Source: Phytohabitans sp036906915 (lineage in GTDB: Bacteria > Actinomycetota > Actinomycetes > Mycobacteriales > Micromonosporaceae). Taken from it: a stretch of DNA of 64,000 bases. Positions 1 to 7,902 of this stretch are shown one piece after another (position 1 is the stretch's first letter; each line of letters begins with the position of its first letter). A program made the position numbers and the translations under genes. Below the pieces are notes generated by a model. It was given only the letters and a program-made list of their open reading frames with translations. It searched no databases and was not told the DNA's origin. The DNA lies in contig NZ_JBAKHX010000003.1 in assembly GCF_036906915.1 (NCBI RefSeq), forward strand, positions 62,001-126,000, written 5' to 3'.

Positions 1-827
1 AGCTGTTGCACTCGGGCAAGGTCCGTGATGTGTACACCGACGGTGACGACCTGATCCTGGTCGCCTCCGACCGGGTGTCGGTGTACGACATGGTGCTGCC
101 GACGCCGATCCCCGACAAGGGCAAGGTGCTGACGAGGCTGTCGCTCTGGTGGTTCGACCAGCTCGCCGACCTGGTGCCGCACCACGTGATCTCGGCGACC
201 GACGTGCCCGACGAGTTCGCGGGGCGGGCGATCCGGTGCCGGCGGCTGCGGATGGTGCCAGTGGAGTGCATCGCCAGGGGCTACCTGACCGGCCTGGGGC
301 TGAAGGAGTACGAGAAGTCCGGGTCGGTGTCCGGTATCCGGTTGCCTGACGGCCTGGTGGAGGCCGACCGGCTGCCCGAGCCGGTCTTCACCCCGACGAC
401 GAAGGCGCCGGTGGGCGAGCACGACGAGTTCATCACGTACGACGACGTGGTGGCCGAGGTCGGTGCCGACACGGCCGCTGAGCTGCGACGGATCACCCTG
501 GAGGTGTACCGCCGAGGTGCCCGGATCGCGGCCGAGCGCGGGATCGTGATCGCGGACACGAAAATCGAGCTGGGGTGGGCGCCGGACGGCACTCTGGTCC
601 TGGCCGACGAGGTGCTCACGCCGGACTCGTCACGCTTCTGGCCCGCGGACTCGTGGGTGCCCGGCCGGGTGCAGTTCTCGTTCGACAAGCAGTACCTGCG
701 GGACTGGGCGACGGGCAAGGGCTGGGACAAGCAGCCGCCCGCTCCGGAGCTCCCGGACGAGGTGGTGGCGGTGACCCGCGCCCGGTACATCGAGGTCTTC
801 GAGCGGCTGACCGGCGAAACCTGGTAG
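1..827 (+). CDS. purC: SAICAR synthetase (5' end outside window)
   Basis: Phosphoribosylaminoimidazole-succinocarboxamide synthase, the ATP-dependent step of cytosolic purine synthesis that joins aspartate to CAIR. The reading frame is already open at the first bases, and the visible protein begins LHSGKVRDVY, which is normally only a few residues from the N-terminus. The gene is therefore nearly complete; the in-frame TTG at 6 is probably not the start. Family motifs seen are SGKVRDVY (nucleotide loop), ASDRVSVYD, LPTPIPDKG, VECIARGYLTG and ADEVLTPDSSR near the C-terminus. About 273 residues are visible, close to the usual length. prs follows 25 bases after the stop, so a purine enzyme and the enzyme making its precursor PRPP sit side by side, although prs seems to have its own promoter. 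Confidence 0.95.
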   Translation, partial: LLHSGKVRDVYTDGDDLILVASDRVSVYDMVLPTPIPDKGKVLTRLSLWWFDQLADLVPHHVISATDVPDEFAGRAIRCRRLRMVPVECIARGYLTGLGLKEYEKSGSVSGIRLPDGLVEADRLPEPVFTPTTKAPVGEHDEFITYDDVVAEVGADTAAELRRITLEVYRRGARIAAERGIVIADTKIELGWAPDGTLVLADEVLTPDSSRFWPADSWVPGRVQFSFDKQYLRDWATGKGWDKQPPAPELPDEVVAVTRARYIEVFERLTGETW

Positions 828-852
828 CACCCCGAACCCGTACGATTTGGGC

Positions 853-1791
853 GTGCGTGACATCGCGGTGTTCAGCGGAAGTGCCCACCCTGACCTGGCG
901 GAAGAGATCTGCGCCCACCTCGGCGTGCCGCTGCACCCGGTACGGGTGTCCCGGTTCGCGAACGACTGCCTGGAAGTACAGCTCGAAGCGAACTGCCGAG
1001 AGCGTGACGTCTACCTGATCCAGCCGCTCGTGCCACCGGTACAGGAGCACCTGGTCGAGCTGCTGCTCATGCTGGACGCCGCACGGGGCGCCTCAGCGGG
1101 CCGGATCACGGTGGTCATGCCCCACTACTCGTATGCCCGGTCGGACAAGAAGGACGCGCCGCGCATCTCGATCGGTGGCCGGCTGGTCGCCGACCTGCTG
1201 AAGACCGCCGGCGCCGACCGGGTGCTGGCGTTGACCCTGCATTCGCCACAGGTGCACGGGTTCTTCAGCATGCCGGTCGACAACCTGCACGCGCTGCGCG
1301 AGTTGGCGGCGTACTTCCGGCAGTACGACCTGAGTGAGACCGTCGTGGTCTCACCCGACCTGGGCAACGCCAAGGAGGCGGCGGCGTTCGCCCGGATGCT
1401 CGGCACGCCGGTCGCGGCGGGTGCCAAGCAGCGGTTCAGCGACGACCGGGTGCAGATCAGCGCGGTGATCGGTGACGTGGCCGACCGCGACGTGATCGTG
1501 CTCGACGACGAGATCGCCAAGGGCAGCACGGTGATCGAGCTGATGGACCACCTGCGCGACCTGAAGGCGCGTTCGATCCGGCTGGCCTGTACACACGGGC
1601 TCTTCGCCGCCGGGGCGCTGGGCCGGCTCAGCGAGCCCGACGACGTACTGGAGATCGTCTGCACCAACACGGTGCCGATCCCGGCCGAGAAGCGGGTGTC
1701 GAAGCTGCGGGTCCTCTCCGTGGCGCCGGCGCTGGCCGAGGCGATGCGCCGCATCCACAACGGCGAGTCAGTGAGCGCCCTCTTCGGCTAG
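853..1791 (+). CDS. prs: Ribose-phosphate pyrophosphokinase
   Basis: Makes PRPP from ribose 5-phosphate and ATP for purine, pyrimidine, histidine and tryptophan synthesis. The 312-residue protein shows AVFSGSAHPDLAEEI at the N-terminus, the PHYSYARSDKKD flexible-loop/ATP region, LHSPQVHGFF, SPDLGNAKEA and a PRPP-binding loop VLDDEIAKGST, where many bacterial enzymes have DDMIDTGGT. The altered loop suggests a divergent paralogue, and a second prs elsewhere is likely (inference). GTG 853 is chosen over the in-frame TTG 847 because a TACGAT -10 box (841-846) lies exactly 6 bases upstream, the geometry of a leaderless actinobacterial mRNA. The 3' end overlaps the convergent ATPase gene by 24 bases. 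Confidence 0.92.
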   Translation: MRDIAVFSGSAHPDLAEEICAHLGVPLHPVRVSRFANDCLEVQLEANCRERDVYLIQPLVPPVQEHLVELLLMLDAARGASAGRITVVMPHYSYARSDKKDAPRISIGGRLVADLLKTAGADRVLALTLHSPQVHGFFSMPVDNLHALRELAAYFRQYDLSETVVVSPDLGNAKEAAAFARMLGTPVAAGAKQRFSDDRVQISAVIGDVADRDVIVLDDEIAKGSTVIELMDHLRDLKARSIRLACTHGLFAAGALGRLSEPDDVLEIVCTNTVPIPAEKRVSKLRVLSVAPALAEAMRRIHNGESVSALFG

Positions 1792-2211
1792 CGCCGCGCT
1801 GATCCGCACCGTCGTGCCGCCCGGACCCGTGCGTACCTCCATGCGGTCGCTGAGCTGGCGGGCCAGCCACAGCCCCCAGCCGCCAGCGGTGTCGAGGCGG
1901 GGGCGGTCGTGGTTGCCGAGCCGGGCGTCGTCGATGCCGGCGCCCTCGTCGGAGATCTCGCAGACGACGTCGCGGTTGGCGCGCCACAGCCGGATGCGGC
2001 CCCTACCGCCACCGTGCCGGACCGCGTTGGTGATCAGCTCGTTGACCGCGAGGACGAAGTCTTCGAGGCGCTGACCAGCCAGTCCGGCGGCACTTGCGCA
2101 GGACGTGACGGCATGGCGCAGCCGGGTGACCTGGCTGCGATCGAAGGTCTGAGCGAGCAGCGCGGCAGTCTCGATGAACAACACCGTACGCGGTCGGGGG
2201 TTGCAGAGCAC
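1768..2211 (-). CDS. RsbW-like ATP-binding regulatory protein
   Basis: A 147-residue stand-alone HATPase_c protein of the anti-sigma-factor serine kinase type. It shows an N box (ELITNAVRHG), a G1 box (ISDEGAGIDD) and a G2 box (AGGWGLWLARQLSD), and has no dimerisation or sensor domain. Proteins like this bind a sigma factor or phosphorylate an anti-anti-sigma STAS protein. No partner is adjacent, but a sigma-STAS fusion and a STAS-ATPase fusion lie within 5 kb. The start is uncertain: GTG 2211 gives the longest form and GTG 2184 would remove nine poorly conserved residues. It is convergent with prs (24-base overlap) and divergent from macS with only 44 bases between them. Confidence 0.8.
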   Translation of the reverse strand: MLCNPRPRTVLFIETAALLAQTFDRSQVTRLRHAVTSCASAAGLAGQRLEDFVLAVNELITNAVRHGGGRGRIRLWRANRDVVCEISDEGAGIDDARLGNHDRPRLDTAGGWGLWLARQLSDRMEVRTGPGGTTVRISAALAEEGAH

Positions 2212-2243
2212 GCCGTGGGCACCAGGTGGGGGTTGCAGGGGCT

Positions 2244-2249
2244 TATCGT
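2244..2249 (+). promoter_or_regulatory. -10 box of macS (leaderless)
   Basis: TATCGT lies 6 bases upstream of GTG 2256. The spacing puts the predicted transcription start on the start codon, and this is why 2256 is preferred over the longer in-frame GTG 2226. Confidence 0.5.
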
Positions 2250-2255
2250 CTAGGC

Positions 2256-3506
2256 GTGCCGGATGCCCTTCAGGTGCCGCTGTGGCGAGCCATCGCGGTG
2301 TTCCGGTTTGCGTCGATGGCGTTCGTGCTGGTCTCGATCATCCGCAACGTCCGCGACTACACGCACCCGGTCGCGGCGGTGCCCGCGGTGGCGATACTCG
2401 TGCTCTGGAGCGCCGCGGCGGCGTACCTCTACGCGAGGCCGGCGTGGCGGCGCTGGCCGTTGCTGCTCGCGGATCTGCTGGTCGCGCTGGCTCTGCTGCT
2501 TGCCACGCCGTGGGTCGTCGGGCGCGCGGCGCTCGACGCCGGCGCGCCCACACTGGCTGTGGCCTGGCAGGCCGGCCCGGTGCTGACCTGGGCGGTCTCC
2601 GGCGGCCGGCGGCGCGGCGCGGTGGCCGCGCTGATCCTGGGCGCGGCCGACCTGATCGTCCGCGACAAGCTCACCCAGTCGTCGATCACCGGCCTGATGC
2701 TGATGCTGCTCGCCGGCGTGGCGGTGGGGCATGTGGCGCGGCTCACGGTGGAGTCCGAGCAGCGGCTGCAGCGCGCGGCCGAGCTGGAGGCGGCTGGCCG
2801 GGAACGCGAACGGCTGGCTCGCGGCATCCACGACTCGGTGCTTCAGGTTCTCGCTATGGTGCAGCGGCGTGGCGCGCATCTGGACGGGGAGGCCGGCGAG
2901 CTGGCCCGGCTCGCCGGGGAGCAGGAGGCCGCGCTGCGCGCCCTGATCGCGACATCCATTCCGCCGGCCCCCGGGCCGGCGGCGCCCGGACCGCCCGCCC
3001 ACCTGCCCGACCACGGCCCGACGAAGTCGGTGCGCGGCGCGAGGGAAGGCGGCGCCTTCTGGGCCCGGAGGCCAGCGAAGCGAGCGCCGACCAGCTCGGC
3101 GCTGGCCGGTCCGGACGTCGACCTGCGTACGGTGCTCGACCGGTACGCCTCGCCGGAGGTGTCGATCGCCGCGCCGGCCACGCCGGTGCTGCTGCCGGAC
3201 CGGGTGGCGACCGAAATCGGCGCGGCCGTTGGGGCGGCGCTCGACAACGTCGTCCGGCACTGCGCCGGCGGGGCACGCGCCTGGGTGCTGCTGGAAGACG
3301 AGCCCAGCGGGGTGGTCGTCTCTGTGCGTGACGACGGCCCGGGCATCGCCGAGGGGCGGCTCGCCGAGGCGGCGGGCCAGGGGCGGCTCGGCGTGGCGCA
3401 GTCGATCCGCGGCCGGATCGCCGACCTCGGCGGCACGGTGGAGATCGTCTCCGCCCCCGGCCAGGGCACCGAAGTCGAGCTGAGGGTGCCTAGAGTGGCC
3501 GCATGA
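2256..3506 (+). CDS. macS: MacS-like sensor histidine kinase
   Basis: A 416-residue histidine kinase of the NarL/LiaS type. About five hydrophobic segments fill the first 165 residues. A HisKA_3 dimerisation helix follows with the phospho-acceptor in RLARGIHDSVLQVLAMV, then a HATPase domain (ALDNVVRHC N box, DDGPGIAEGRL G1, GRLGVAQSIRGR G2). It pairs with the LuxR-type regulator just downstream; layout and sequence match the MacS/MacR system known from Streptomyces, where it affects morphogenesis and antibiotic production (the name is by resemblance). Unusually, about 50 residues rich in Pro, Ala, Gly and Arg (about 235-285) separate the dimerisation and ATPase domains, and their DNA resembles the intergenic repeats of this window. 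The start rests on a -10 box 6 bases upstream. Confidence 0.85.
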   Translation: MPDALQVPLWRAIAVFRFASMAFVLVSIIRNVRDYTHPVAAVPAVAILVLWSAAAAYLYARPAWRRWPLLLADLLVALALLLATPWVVGRAALDAGAPTLAVAWQAGPVLTWAVSGGRRRGAVAALILGAADLIVRDKLTQSSITGLMLMLLAGVAVGHVARLTVESEQRLQRAAELEAAGRERERLARGIHDSVLQVLAMVQRRGAHLDGEAGELARLAGEQEAALRALIATSIPPAPGPAAPGPPAHLPDHGPTKSVRGAREGGAFWARRPAKRAPTSSALAGPDVDLRTVLDRYASPEVSIAAPATPVLLPDRVATEIGAAVGAALDNVVRHCAGGARAWVLLEDEPSGVVVSVRDDGPGIAEGRLAEAAGQGRLGVAQSIRGRIADLGGTVEIVSAPGQGTEVELRVPRVAA

Positions 3507-3562
3507 CTGTGCTGGTTGGCGCTCGCCTGCGCTTGGTGGCGGCTGCGGGAGGCGGCGCATGA
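3503..3562 (+). other. Bridging repeat ORF between macS and macR
   Basis: A 19-codon frame starts at ATG 3503, overlapping the macS stop codon (ATGA), and ends in a TGA at 3560-3562 that overlaps the macR ATG at 3559. Its DNA shares two blocks with the longer bridging element at 30584-30832: GGCGCTCGCCT near the start, and CGCTTGGTGGCGGC plus GGCGGCGCATGA at the end. The predicted peptide starts MTVLVGARLR. A TAGAGT -10 box (3491-3496) sits 6 bases before the ATG, so a leaderless transcript could start exactly here and carry macR. Whether the peptide has a function is unknown; coupling translation of macS to macR is the inferred role. Confidence 0.6.
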
Positions 3563-4209
3563 CCAGGGTCATGGTGGTCGACGATCATCCGATGTGGCGG
3601 GAGGGCGTCGCGCGCGACCTGACCGAGGCCGGCTTCGATGTGGTGGCTACCACCGGTGAGGGCCGGCAGGCGGTGCGCATCGCCGGCGCTGCCCGTCCCG
3701 ACGTGGTGGTGCTCGACCTCCAACTGCCCGACATCTCCGGCGTCGAGGTGATCAGCGGGCTGCTCGTGGCCGTGCCGGGTGTACGGGTGCTCATGCTGTC
3801 GGCGAGCGGTGAGCAGCAGACCGTGCTCGACGCGGTCAAGGCGGGCGCCACCGGTTACCTGGTCAAGTCGGCCAGTTCGCAGGAGTTCCTGGAGGCGGTG
3901 CGGCGCACAGCGGCTGGCGACGCGGTCTTCACGCCGGGCCTCGCGGGCCTCGTGCTGGGTGAGTACCGCCGGCTGGCCACGGCTCCGGACCAGCCAGACG
4001 ATGACGGCGCGCCCAAGCTGACCGACCGCGAGACCGAGGTGTTGCGTCTCGTCGCCAAGGGCCTGTCGTACAGGCAGATCGCGGAGCGGCTCGGCCTGTC
4101 GCACCGCACCGTGCAGAACCACGTGCAGAACACGCTGGGCAAGCTGCAACTGCACAACCGCGTGGAGCTGACCCGGTACGCGATCGAGCGCGGTCTCGAC
4201 GACGCCTGA
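3559..4209 (+). CDS. macR: MacR-like LuxR-family response regulator
   Basis: A 216-residue NarL/FixJ-type response regulator. The N-terminal receiver domain has the acidic pair in MVVDDHPMWRE, the phospho-acceptor Asp in VVLDLQLPDISGVE, the Ser of MLSASGEQ and the conserved Lys in GYLVKSAS. The C-terminal LuxR helix-turn-helix begins LTDRETEVLRLVAKG and continues SYRQIAERLGLSHRTVQNHV. It is the cognate regulator of the kinase upstream. ATG 3559 overlaps the stop codon of a 19-codon bridging ORF, so its translation may depend on ribosomes passing through that ORF. The gene ends 1 base before the convergent DUF5709 gene. Confidence 0.92.
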   Translation: MTRVMVVDDHPMWREGVARDLTEAGFDVVATTGEGRQAVRIAGAARPDVVVLDLQLPDISGVEVISGLLVAVPGVRVLMLSASGEQQTVLDAVKAGATGYLVKSASSQEFLEAVRRTAAGDAVFTPGLAGLVLGEYRRLATAPDQPDDDGAPKLTDRETEVLRLVAKGLSYRQIAERLGLSHRTVQNHVQNTLGKLQLHNRVELTRYAIERGLDDA

Positions 4210-4758
4210 TCACGGAGCCCGGGTCTCGTGGATGGCCCGCTCCTCGGCGCTCGCACCCCCGGCGTCCGCGCCCACGTCGTGCGCCACCGACTCAGGCTCC
4301 TCGTCGGTGTGCGCGCCTTCGTCGTCTGCGACCAGTCGGCCAACCGGCTCGCGTTCCGGGATGTCGTACATGGAGACTGCGGAACCGGTATTCGGGTCGA
4401 TCGGCGCCTCGGCGAAGATTTCCGCGTCCCGTGAAGCCTGCCGGGCGGCCTCCTCGCCCACCGCCTCGTCGGCGATCAGCGGGTCGGCGGGCGCGGCCAG
4501 CGGGTCGTCGGCCGGCGGCTCCAGCGCCTCCCTGGCGAGCTTGGCATCGAGCGACTCGCCCTGCCGCTGCTCCTCGGCCGTGGTTCCGAAACGGTCGATG
4601 GCCAGCGGTTGGTCGGAGGGCAGCGAGGCCGGATCGGGGCCGTCCGCCGCGCGTACCGACTCCAGGCTCTCACTCGCCGAGGAGTCGTCGTCAGCTGTCT
4701 CAGGGAGCCCTTCGCTCTCCGGATCGGACACCGGCGTCGGGAAGTCGTCGTCACGCAT
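4210..4758 (-). CDS. DUF5709-like acidic protein
   Basis: A 182-residue strongly acidic protein of low complexity, with no membrane segment or signal peptide. Recognisable blocks are the N-terminus MRDDDFPTPVSDPESEGLP, the segment ESLDAKLAREALEP and the C-terminal ADDEGAHTDEEPESVAHDVG, the pattern of the actinobacterial DUF5709 family, whose function is unknown. ATG 4758 is chosen because TACAAC on the minus strand lies 6 bases upstream (leaderless geometry); the longer frame to 4809 adds residues that do not look conserved. It is convergent with macR with no spacer. Confidence 0.75.
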   Translation of the reverse strand: MRDDDFPTPVSDPESEGLPETADDDSSASESLESVRAADGPDPASLPSDQPLAIDRFGTTAEEQRQGESLDAKLAREALEPPADDPLAAPADPLIADEAVGEEAARQASRDAEIFAEAPIDPNTGSAVSMYDIPEREPVGRLVADDEGAHTDEEPESVAHDVGADAGGASAEERAIHETRAP

Positions 4759-4876
4759 GCCCGCGTTGTACCCCGCGCGCCAAGCGCCAACCCGGTTTCC
4801 ATGAATCAACCGCCGCGCTCGGGGCGCCGACGTATGGTCGCCGGAAGGGGACCGTCAGCGAGCGCCGAGGAGCGCT

Positions 4877-6007
4877 ATGACGAGGGCATCAACGCGGCCG
4901 AGCGAAGACCTTGCCCGGATCGACACCGTCGCGGTGGCGTATGCGGACCGGGTCGCCGGCCTGGAGAAAACCGACGCCGTCCGGCGTGCCGAGCGTGACC
5001 GTCTGGTCACTGCGGCCATGCCGTTCGCGGGGCGGCTCGCGCGCCGCTACCGCGGGCGGGGTGAGCCGCTCGAAGACCTGGAACAGGTCGCGCGGCTCGG
5101 CTTGCTGAAGGCGGTGAACGGGTATGACCCCGCGCGCGGGTCGTTCACCGGATACGCGGCGATCACGATCACCGGCGAACTGCGCCGGCACTTCCGTGAC
5201 CGCACGTGGGGGGTACACGTGCCACGGCGGATGCAAGAGATGAGCCTGGAGGTGAGCCGGACGGTCGGCGAGCTGACCCGGGAGCTGTCCCGGTCGCCGA
5301 CGATCGCCGAGATCGCCCACCGCACGGGCGTCGGCGAAGACCAGGTGCTGATCGCGCTGGAGACGGCGACCGCGTACGCGCCGGTGTCGCTGCAGGCGCC
5401 GACGCCGGGCGACTCGGGCACGCCGCTGGTCGACCTGATCGGCGGGCCCGACGGTGACCTCAGCGCTGTCGACGACCGGGTGACGGTCAGCTCACTGCTG
5501 TGCCGGCTGCCGGCCCGCGAGCGCCAGCTCCTGGCGATGCGCTTCTACGGCAACCGCACGCAGAGCGAGATCGCGGCCGAGCTGGGCATCTCCCAGATGC
5601 ACGTCTCCCGCCTGCTGTCCCGTGCGCTCACCTGGCTGCGCGAGGCGATGCTGAGTGACGCGCCGCACGAGTGGCAGGCCAGCGCCGTCCCGTCCGACCG
5701 GCACGAACTGGCCATCCGGGCGGTGCCGCGGGGCGCGGTCGTGGTCGTGGAGGTGGCGGGCGAGGTCGACCGCGACACGGCGCCACGCCTGCGCGACGCG
5801 CTGCTGTCGGCTATGCAAGGGCGGCCGGACGAGGTACGCGTGGACCTCGGTGGGGTGGCGTTCGTCGACGCGGCGGGCATCGGGGCGTTGCTCTGCGGGC
5901 TGGATGCGGCCCGTGGCGCCGGTATCCGGCTGACGGTGGGGGGCACCAGGCAGTACGTCAGGCAGGCCCTGCGGGTGGCTGGCCTGGGCGCGTTCCTAGC
6001 GCCGTGA
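4877..6007 (+). CDS. SigB/SigF-type sigma factor fused to a STAS domain
   Basis: A 376-residue two-part protein. Residues of about 1-265 are a complete group 3 sigma factor: region 2 (LEDLEQVARLGLLKAVNGYD, then SFTGYAAITITGELRRHFRD), region 3 (RRMQEMSLEVSRTVGELTREL) and region 4 (LPARERQLLAMRFYGNRTQ, then a helix-turn-helix SEIAAELGISQMHVSRLLSR). Residues of about 275-376 form a STAS domain (VVVVEVAGEVDRDTAPRLRD, VRVDLGGVAFVDAAGIGALL). In classical anti-anti-sigma STAS proteins the segment VDAAGI carries a phosphorylatable Ser; here it is Ala. The fusion suggests the sigma factor carries its own antagonist-binding domain (inference). The gene is convergent with a STAS-ATPase fusion and overlaps it by 12 bases. 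GAGGAG precedes the ATG. Confidence 0.9.
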   Translation: MTRASTRPSEDLARIDTVAVAYADRVAGLEKTDAVRRAERDRLVTAAMPFAGRLARRYRGRGEPLEDLEQVARLGLLKAVNGYDPARGSFTGYAAITITGELRRHFRDRTWGVHVPRRMQEMSLEVSRTVGELTRELSRSPTIAEIAHRTGVGEDQVLIALETATAYAPVSLQAPTPGDSGTPLVDLIGGPDGDLSAVDDRVTVSSLLCRLPARERQLLAMRFYGNRTQSEIAAELGISQMHVSRLLSRALTWLREAMLSDAPHEWQASAVPSDRHELAIRAVPRGAVVVVEVAGEVDRDTAPRLRDALLSAMQGRPDEVRVDLGGVAFVDAAGIGALLCGLDAARGAGIRLTVGGTRQYVRQALRVAGLGAFLAP

Positions 6008-6790
6008 CAGCGTGTCGTGTGGCTCCAAGGCGCTGGACTCGAGCGGCTCGTCCTCGGTGGTGAGCACCGCCCAGACCGCCTTGCCGTCGGCCAGCTGCGC
6101 GCTGCCCCAGCGGCTGGCCACCCTGTCGATCAGCAGCAGGCCACGCCCACCGTACGAGGTCGGCGGCACCATCCCGGCGAATTGGGGCTCCGCCCGCGAG
6201 TAGTCGCGCACCGAGATCAGCATGTCGCTGCCGCGATGCGCGACGCTGACCGTCATCGGCGTCCGGGCGTGCGCCACCACGTTGTTGACCATCTCGGTGA
6301 CCACGATGCAGGCCGAGCCAGCCAGCTCCGGTCGTTCCCACCGGGCACAGGCCTCGGTAACCAACTCGCGGGCCCGCCGCGCCGCGCCCACCGCCGGCTC
6401 CATTTCGGCGACCAGCCGGTTGTCGGGCTCCGGTGCTCCCAGGCGCGCCAGCGCGTCCTGCCGGGTCGGCGCGATCGCCACGCCCGAGCCGCGCCAGGTC
6501 GCCACGTCGCGGGGCGGCGGCTCGCAGAAGATCAGCCGTGCCACCGGCCACCCGGCTGCCTGCTCGGCCACCACGGTGAAGATCGACAGCGCTGCGGGAT
6601 CGGCCACCGTGAGGCGGGAGACGTCGACCACGACAGCCTCGGGCTGGTCGGCGAGACACCCCAGGAGCGCGTCGCGGGCCGCCGGCATGGAGTGGCCGTC
6701 GAGCGTCCCGACCAGGCACGCAACCGGGTACGGCTCCCGGCTCACCACCTGGCAACGGACGTCGGTCGGCATGATCGCTCCATTGTGCAT
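5996..6790 (-). CDS. STAS domain fused to an RsbW-type ATPase
   Basis: 264 residues. The N-terminal part (about 10-120) is STAS-like (ACLVGTLDGHSMPAARDALL, AVVVDVSRLTVADPAALSIF). The C-terminal part (about 130-245) is an anti-sigma-type HATPase with an N box EMVNNVVAHARTP, a degenerate G1 box SVRDYSRAEP and a glycine-rich G2 GGRGLLLIDRVASRWG. The position of the phosphorylated Ser in the STAS motif reads ADPAAL and lacks a Ser. Anti-anti-sigma and anti-sigma modules are thus joined in one chain, facing a sigma-STAS fusion encoded on the other strand with a 12-base overlap. It starts 21 bases after the SDR stop and may share that transcript; GAGGGG precedes ATG 6790. Confidence 0.85.
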   Translation of the reverse strand: MHNGAIMPTDVRCQVVSREPYPVACLVGTLDGHSMPAARDALLGCLADQPEAVVVDVSRLTVADPAALSIFTVVAEQAAGWPVARLIFCEPPPRDVATWRGSGVAIAPTRQDALARLGAPEPDNRLVAEMEPAVGAARRARELVTEACARWERPELAGSACIVVTEMVNNVVAHARTPMTVSVAHRGSDMLISVRDYSRAEPQFAGMVPPTSYGGRGLLLIDRVASRWGSAQLADGKAVWAVLTTEDEPLESSALEPHDTLSRR

Positions 6791-6811
6791 GTCTGCCCCT
6801 CGCCGCGCACG

Positions 6812-7804
6812 CTACCGGCGTACGCGCCGAGCCACCGCGGCTACCGTGCCGGCTGCCGTGCCTGCGGCCAGGCCCAGCGCCGCGGTGGCCCGCACGGCGC
6901 GGCGTCGGCGGCCGTGCCATCCGCCGTCCTGCCGCGCATCCGCCGTTCCGCCGGCGAAGAGACCGCCGGCCGTAGGAGCGGCGGGAGAAGGGCCGAACTG
7001 GAACCGGGCCGCGTATGCGCGCAGCACCCGTTCCATCAGCGCAGGTGCCATCCGCCACTGGAACTCGAGCGCTCGTGCGGCGCCGCCCGCGTACGCCTCG
7101 CGCCTTGGCCGCTGGATCACCCGGACGATCGTGCGGGCGGCAACTTCGGGCGGATATACCGGCGGAGGCGGGCGCAGTTCCCGGCCAGTGTGGTTGGCCG
7201 AGTGCCGGAAGAAAGGGGTGTCGATACTCGCCGGCAACACCGTGCACACCGAGATCGTGTGGTCGCCCGCGGCGTGCAGCTCCTGGCGAACGGTGTTCGA
7301 AAGCCCGCGTACGCCATGCTTTGCCGTGTCGTACGCCGAGATGTACGGCATGGTCACCGCCGCGAGCACCGACGCGTTGTTGACCAGGACGCCGCCGCCC
7401 GCGGCCCGTAGATAGGGGAGCGCGGCACGCACGCCGTAGACGGTGCCCATCAGGGTCACGTCGATCACCCGGCGCCACTGGTCCACGGGTACCTCGTCGA
7501 TTCGCCCATAGGCGGACACCCCGGCGTTGTTCACCCAGGCGTCGATACGGCCGAACACGGCCGCCGCCCGGGCCGCCAGCCTTTCGACCGCTGCCAGGTC
7601 CGTGACGTCTGTCGGTACCGGGACAGCCCGGCCGCCCAGCGTGTGGCATTCGTCGGCCACCGTCTCCAGGGCGTCCGCGCTGCGCGCCGCGAGCACCACG
7701 GAGGCGCCCCGGCGTGCCAACTCGTGTGCCGTGGCGGCGCCGATGCCGCTGGACGCCCCGGTGATCACCACGACCGACTCGTCGAGACTGCGCATCAGTG
7801 GCAT
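6812..7804 (-). CDS. SDR-family short-chain dehydrogenase/reductase
   Basis: 330-residue NAD(P)-dependent oxidoreductase with a classical Rossmann fold. Visible are TGASSGIG (cofactor loop), WVNNAGVSAYG, the catalytic Ser in VNNASVLAAV and the YxxxK pair in SAYDTAKHG. The C-terminal 80 residues end in an Arg-rich tail after a hydrophobic Ala/Gly stretch, which may anchor the protein at the membrane. This extended type is common in actinobacteria; the substrate cannot be told. ATG 7804 is chosen; a frame extending to 7864 adds an unconserved leader and an internal ATG 7795 is also possible. It lies upstream of the STAS-ATPase gene on the same strand. Confidence 0.85.
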   Translation of the reverse strand: MPLMRSLDESVVVITGASSGIGAATAHELARRGASVVLAARSADALETVADECHTLGGRAVPVPTDVTDLAAVERLAARAAAVFGRIDAWVNNAGVSAYGRIDEVPVDQWRRVIDVTLMGTVYGVRAALPYLRAAGGGVLVNNASVLAAVTMPYISAYDTAKHGVRGLSNTVRQELHAAGDHTISVCTVLPASIDTPFFRHSANHTGRELRPPPPVYPPEVAARTIVRVIQRPRREAYAGGAARALEFQWRMAPALMERVLRAYAARFQFGPSPAAPTAGGLFAGGTADARQDGGWHGRRRRAVRATAALGLAAGTAAGTVAAVARRVRR

Positions 7805-7902
7805 AGACAGCCGATACCCACTCCATCCCGGCTCATGCGCCCCGGGCGCTCCGCACCTCCCCACCCGACCTCCCCACGCGCCTCCTTCTCGCCCTCCTTC
7901 TC

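Noticed and set aside
2250..3572. Long minus-strand open frame across macS
   Set aside because: It is a frame shadow of the GC-rich kinase gene; composition (His/Arg/Gly/Asp) matches antisense of coding DNA and no domain is seen.
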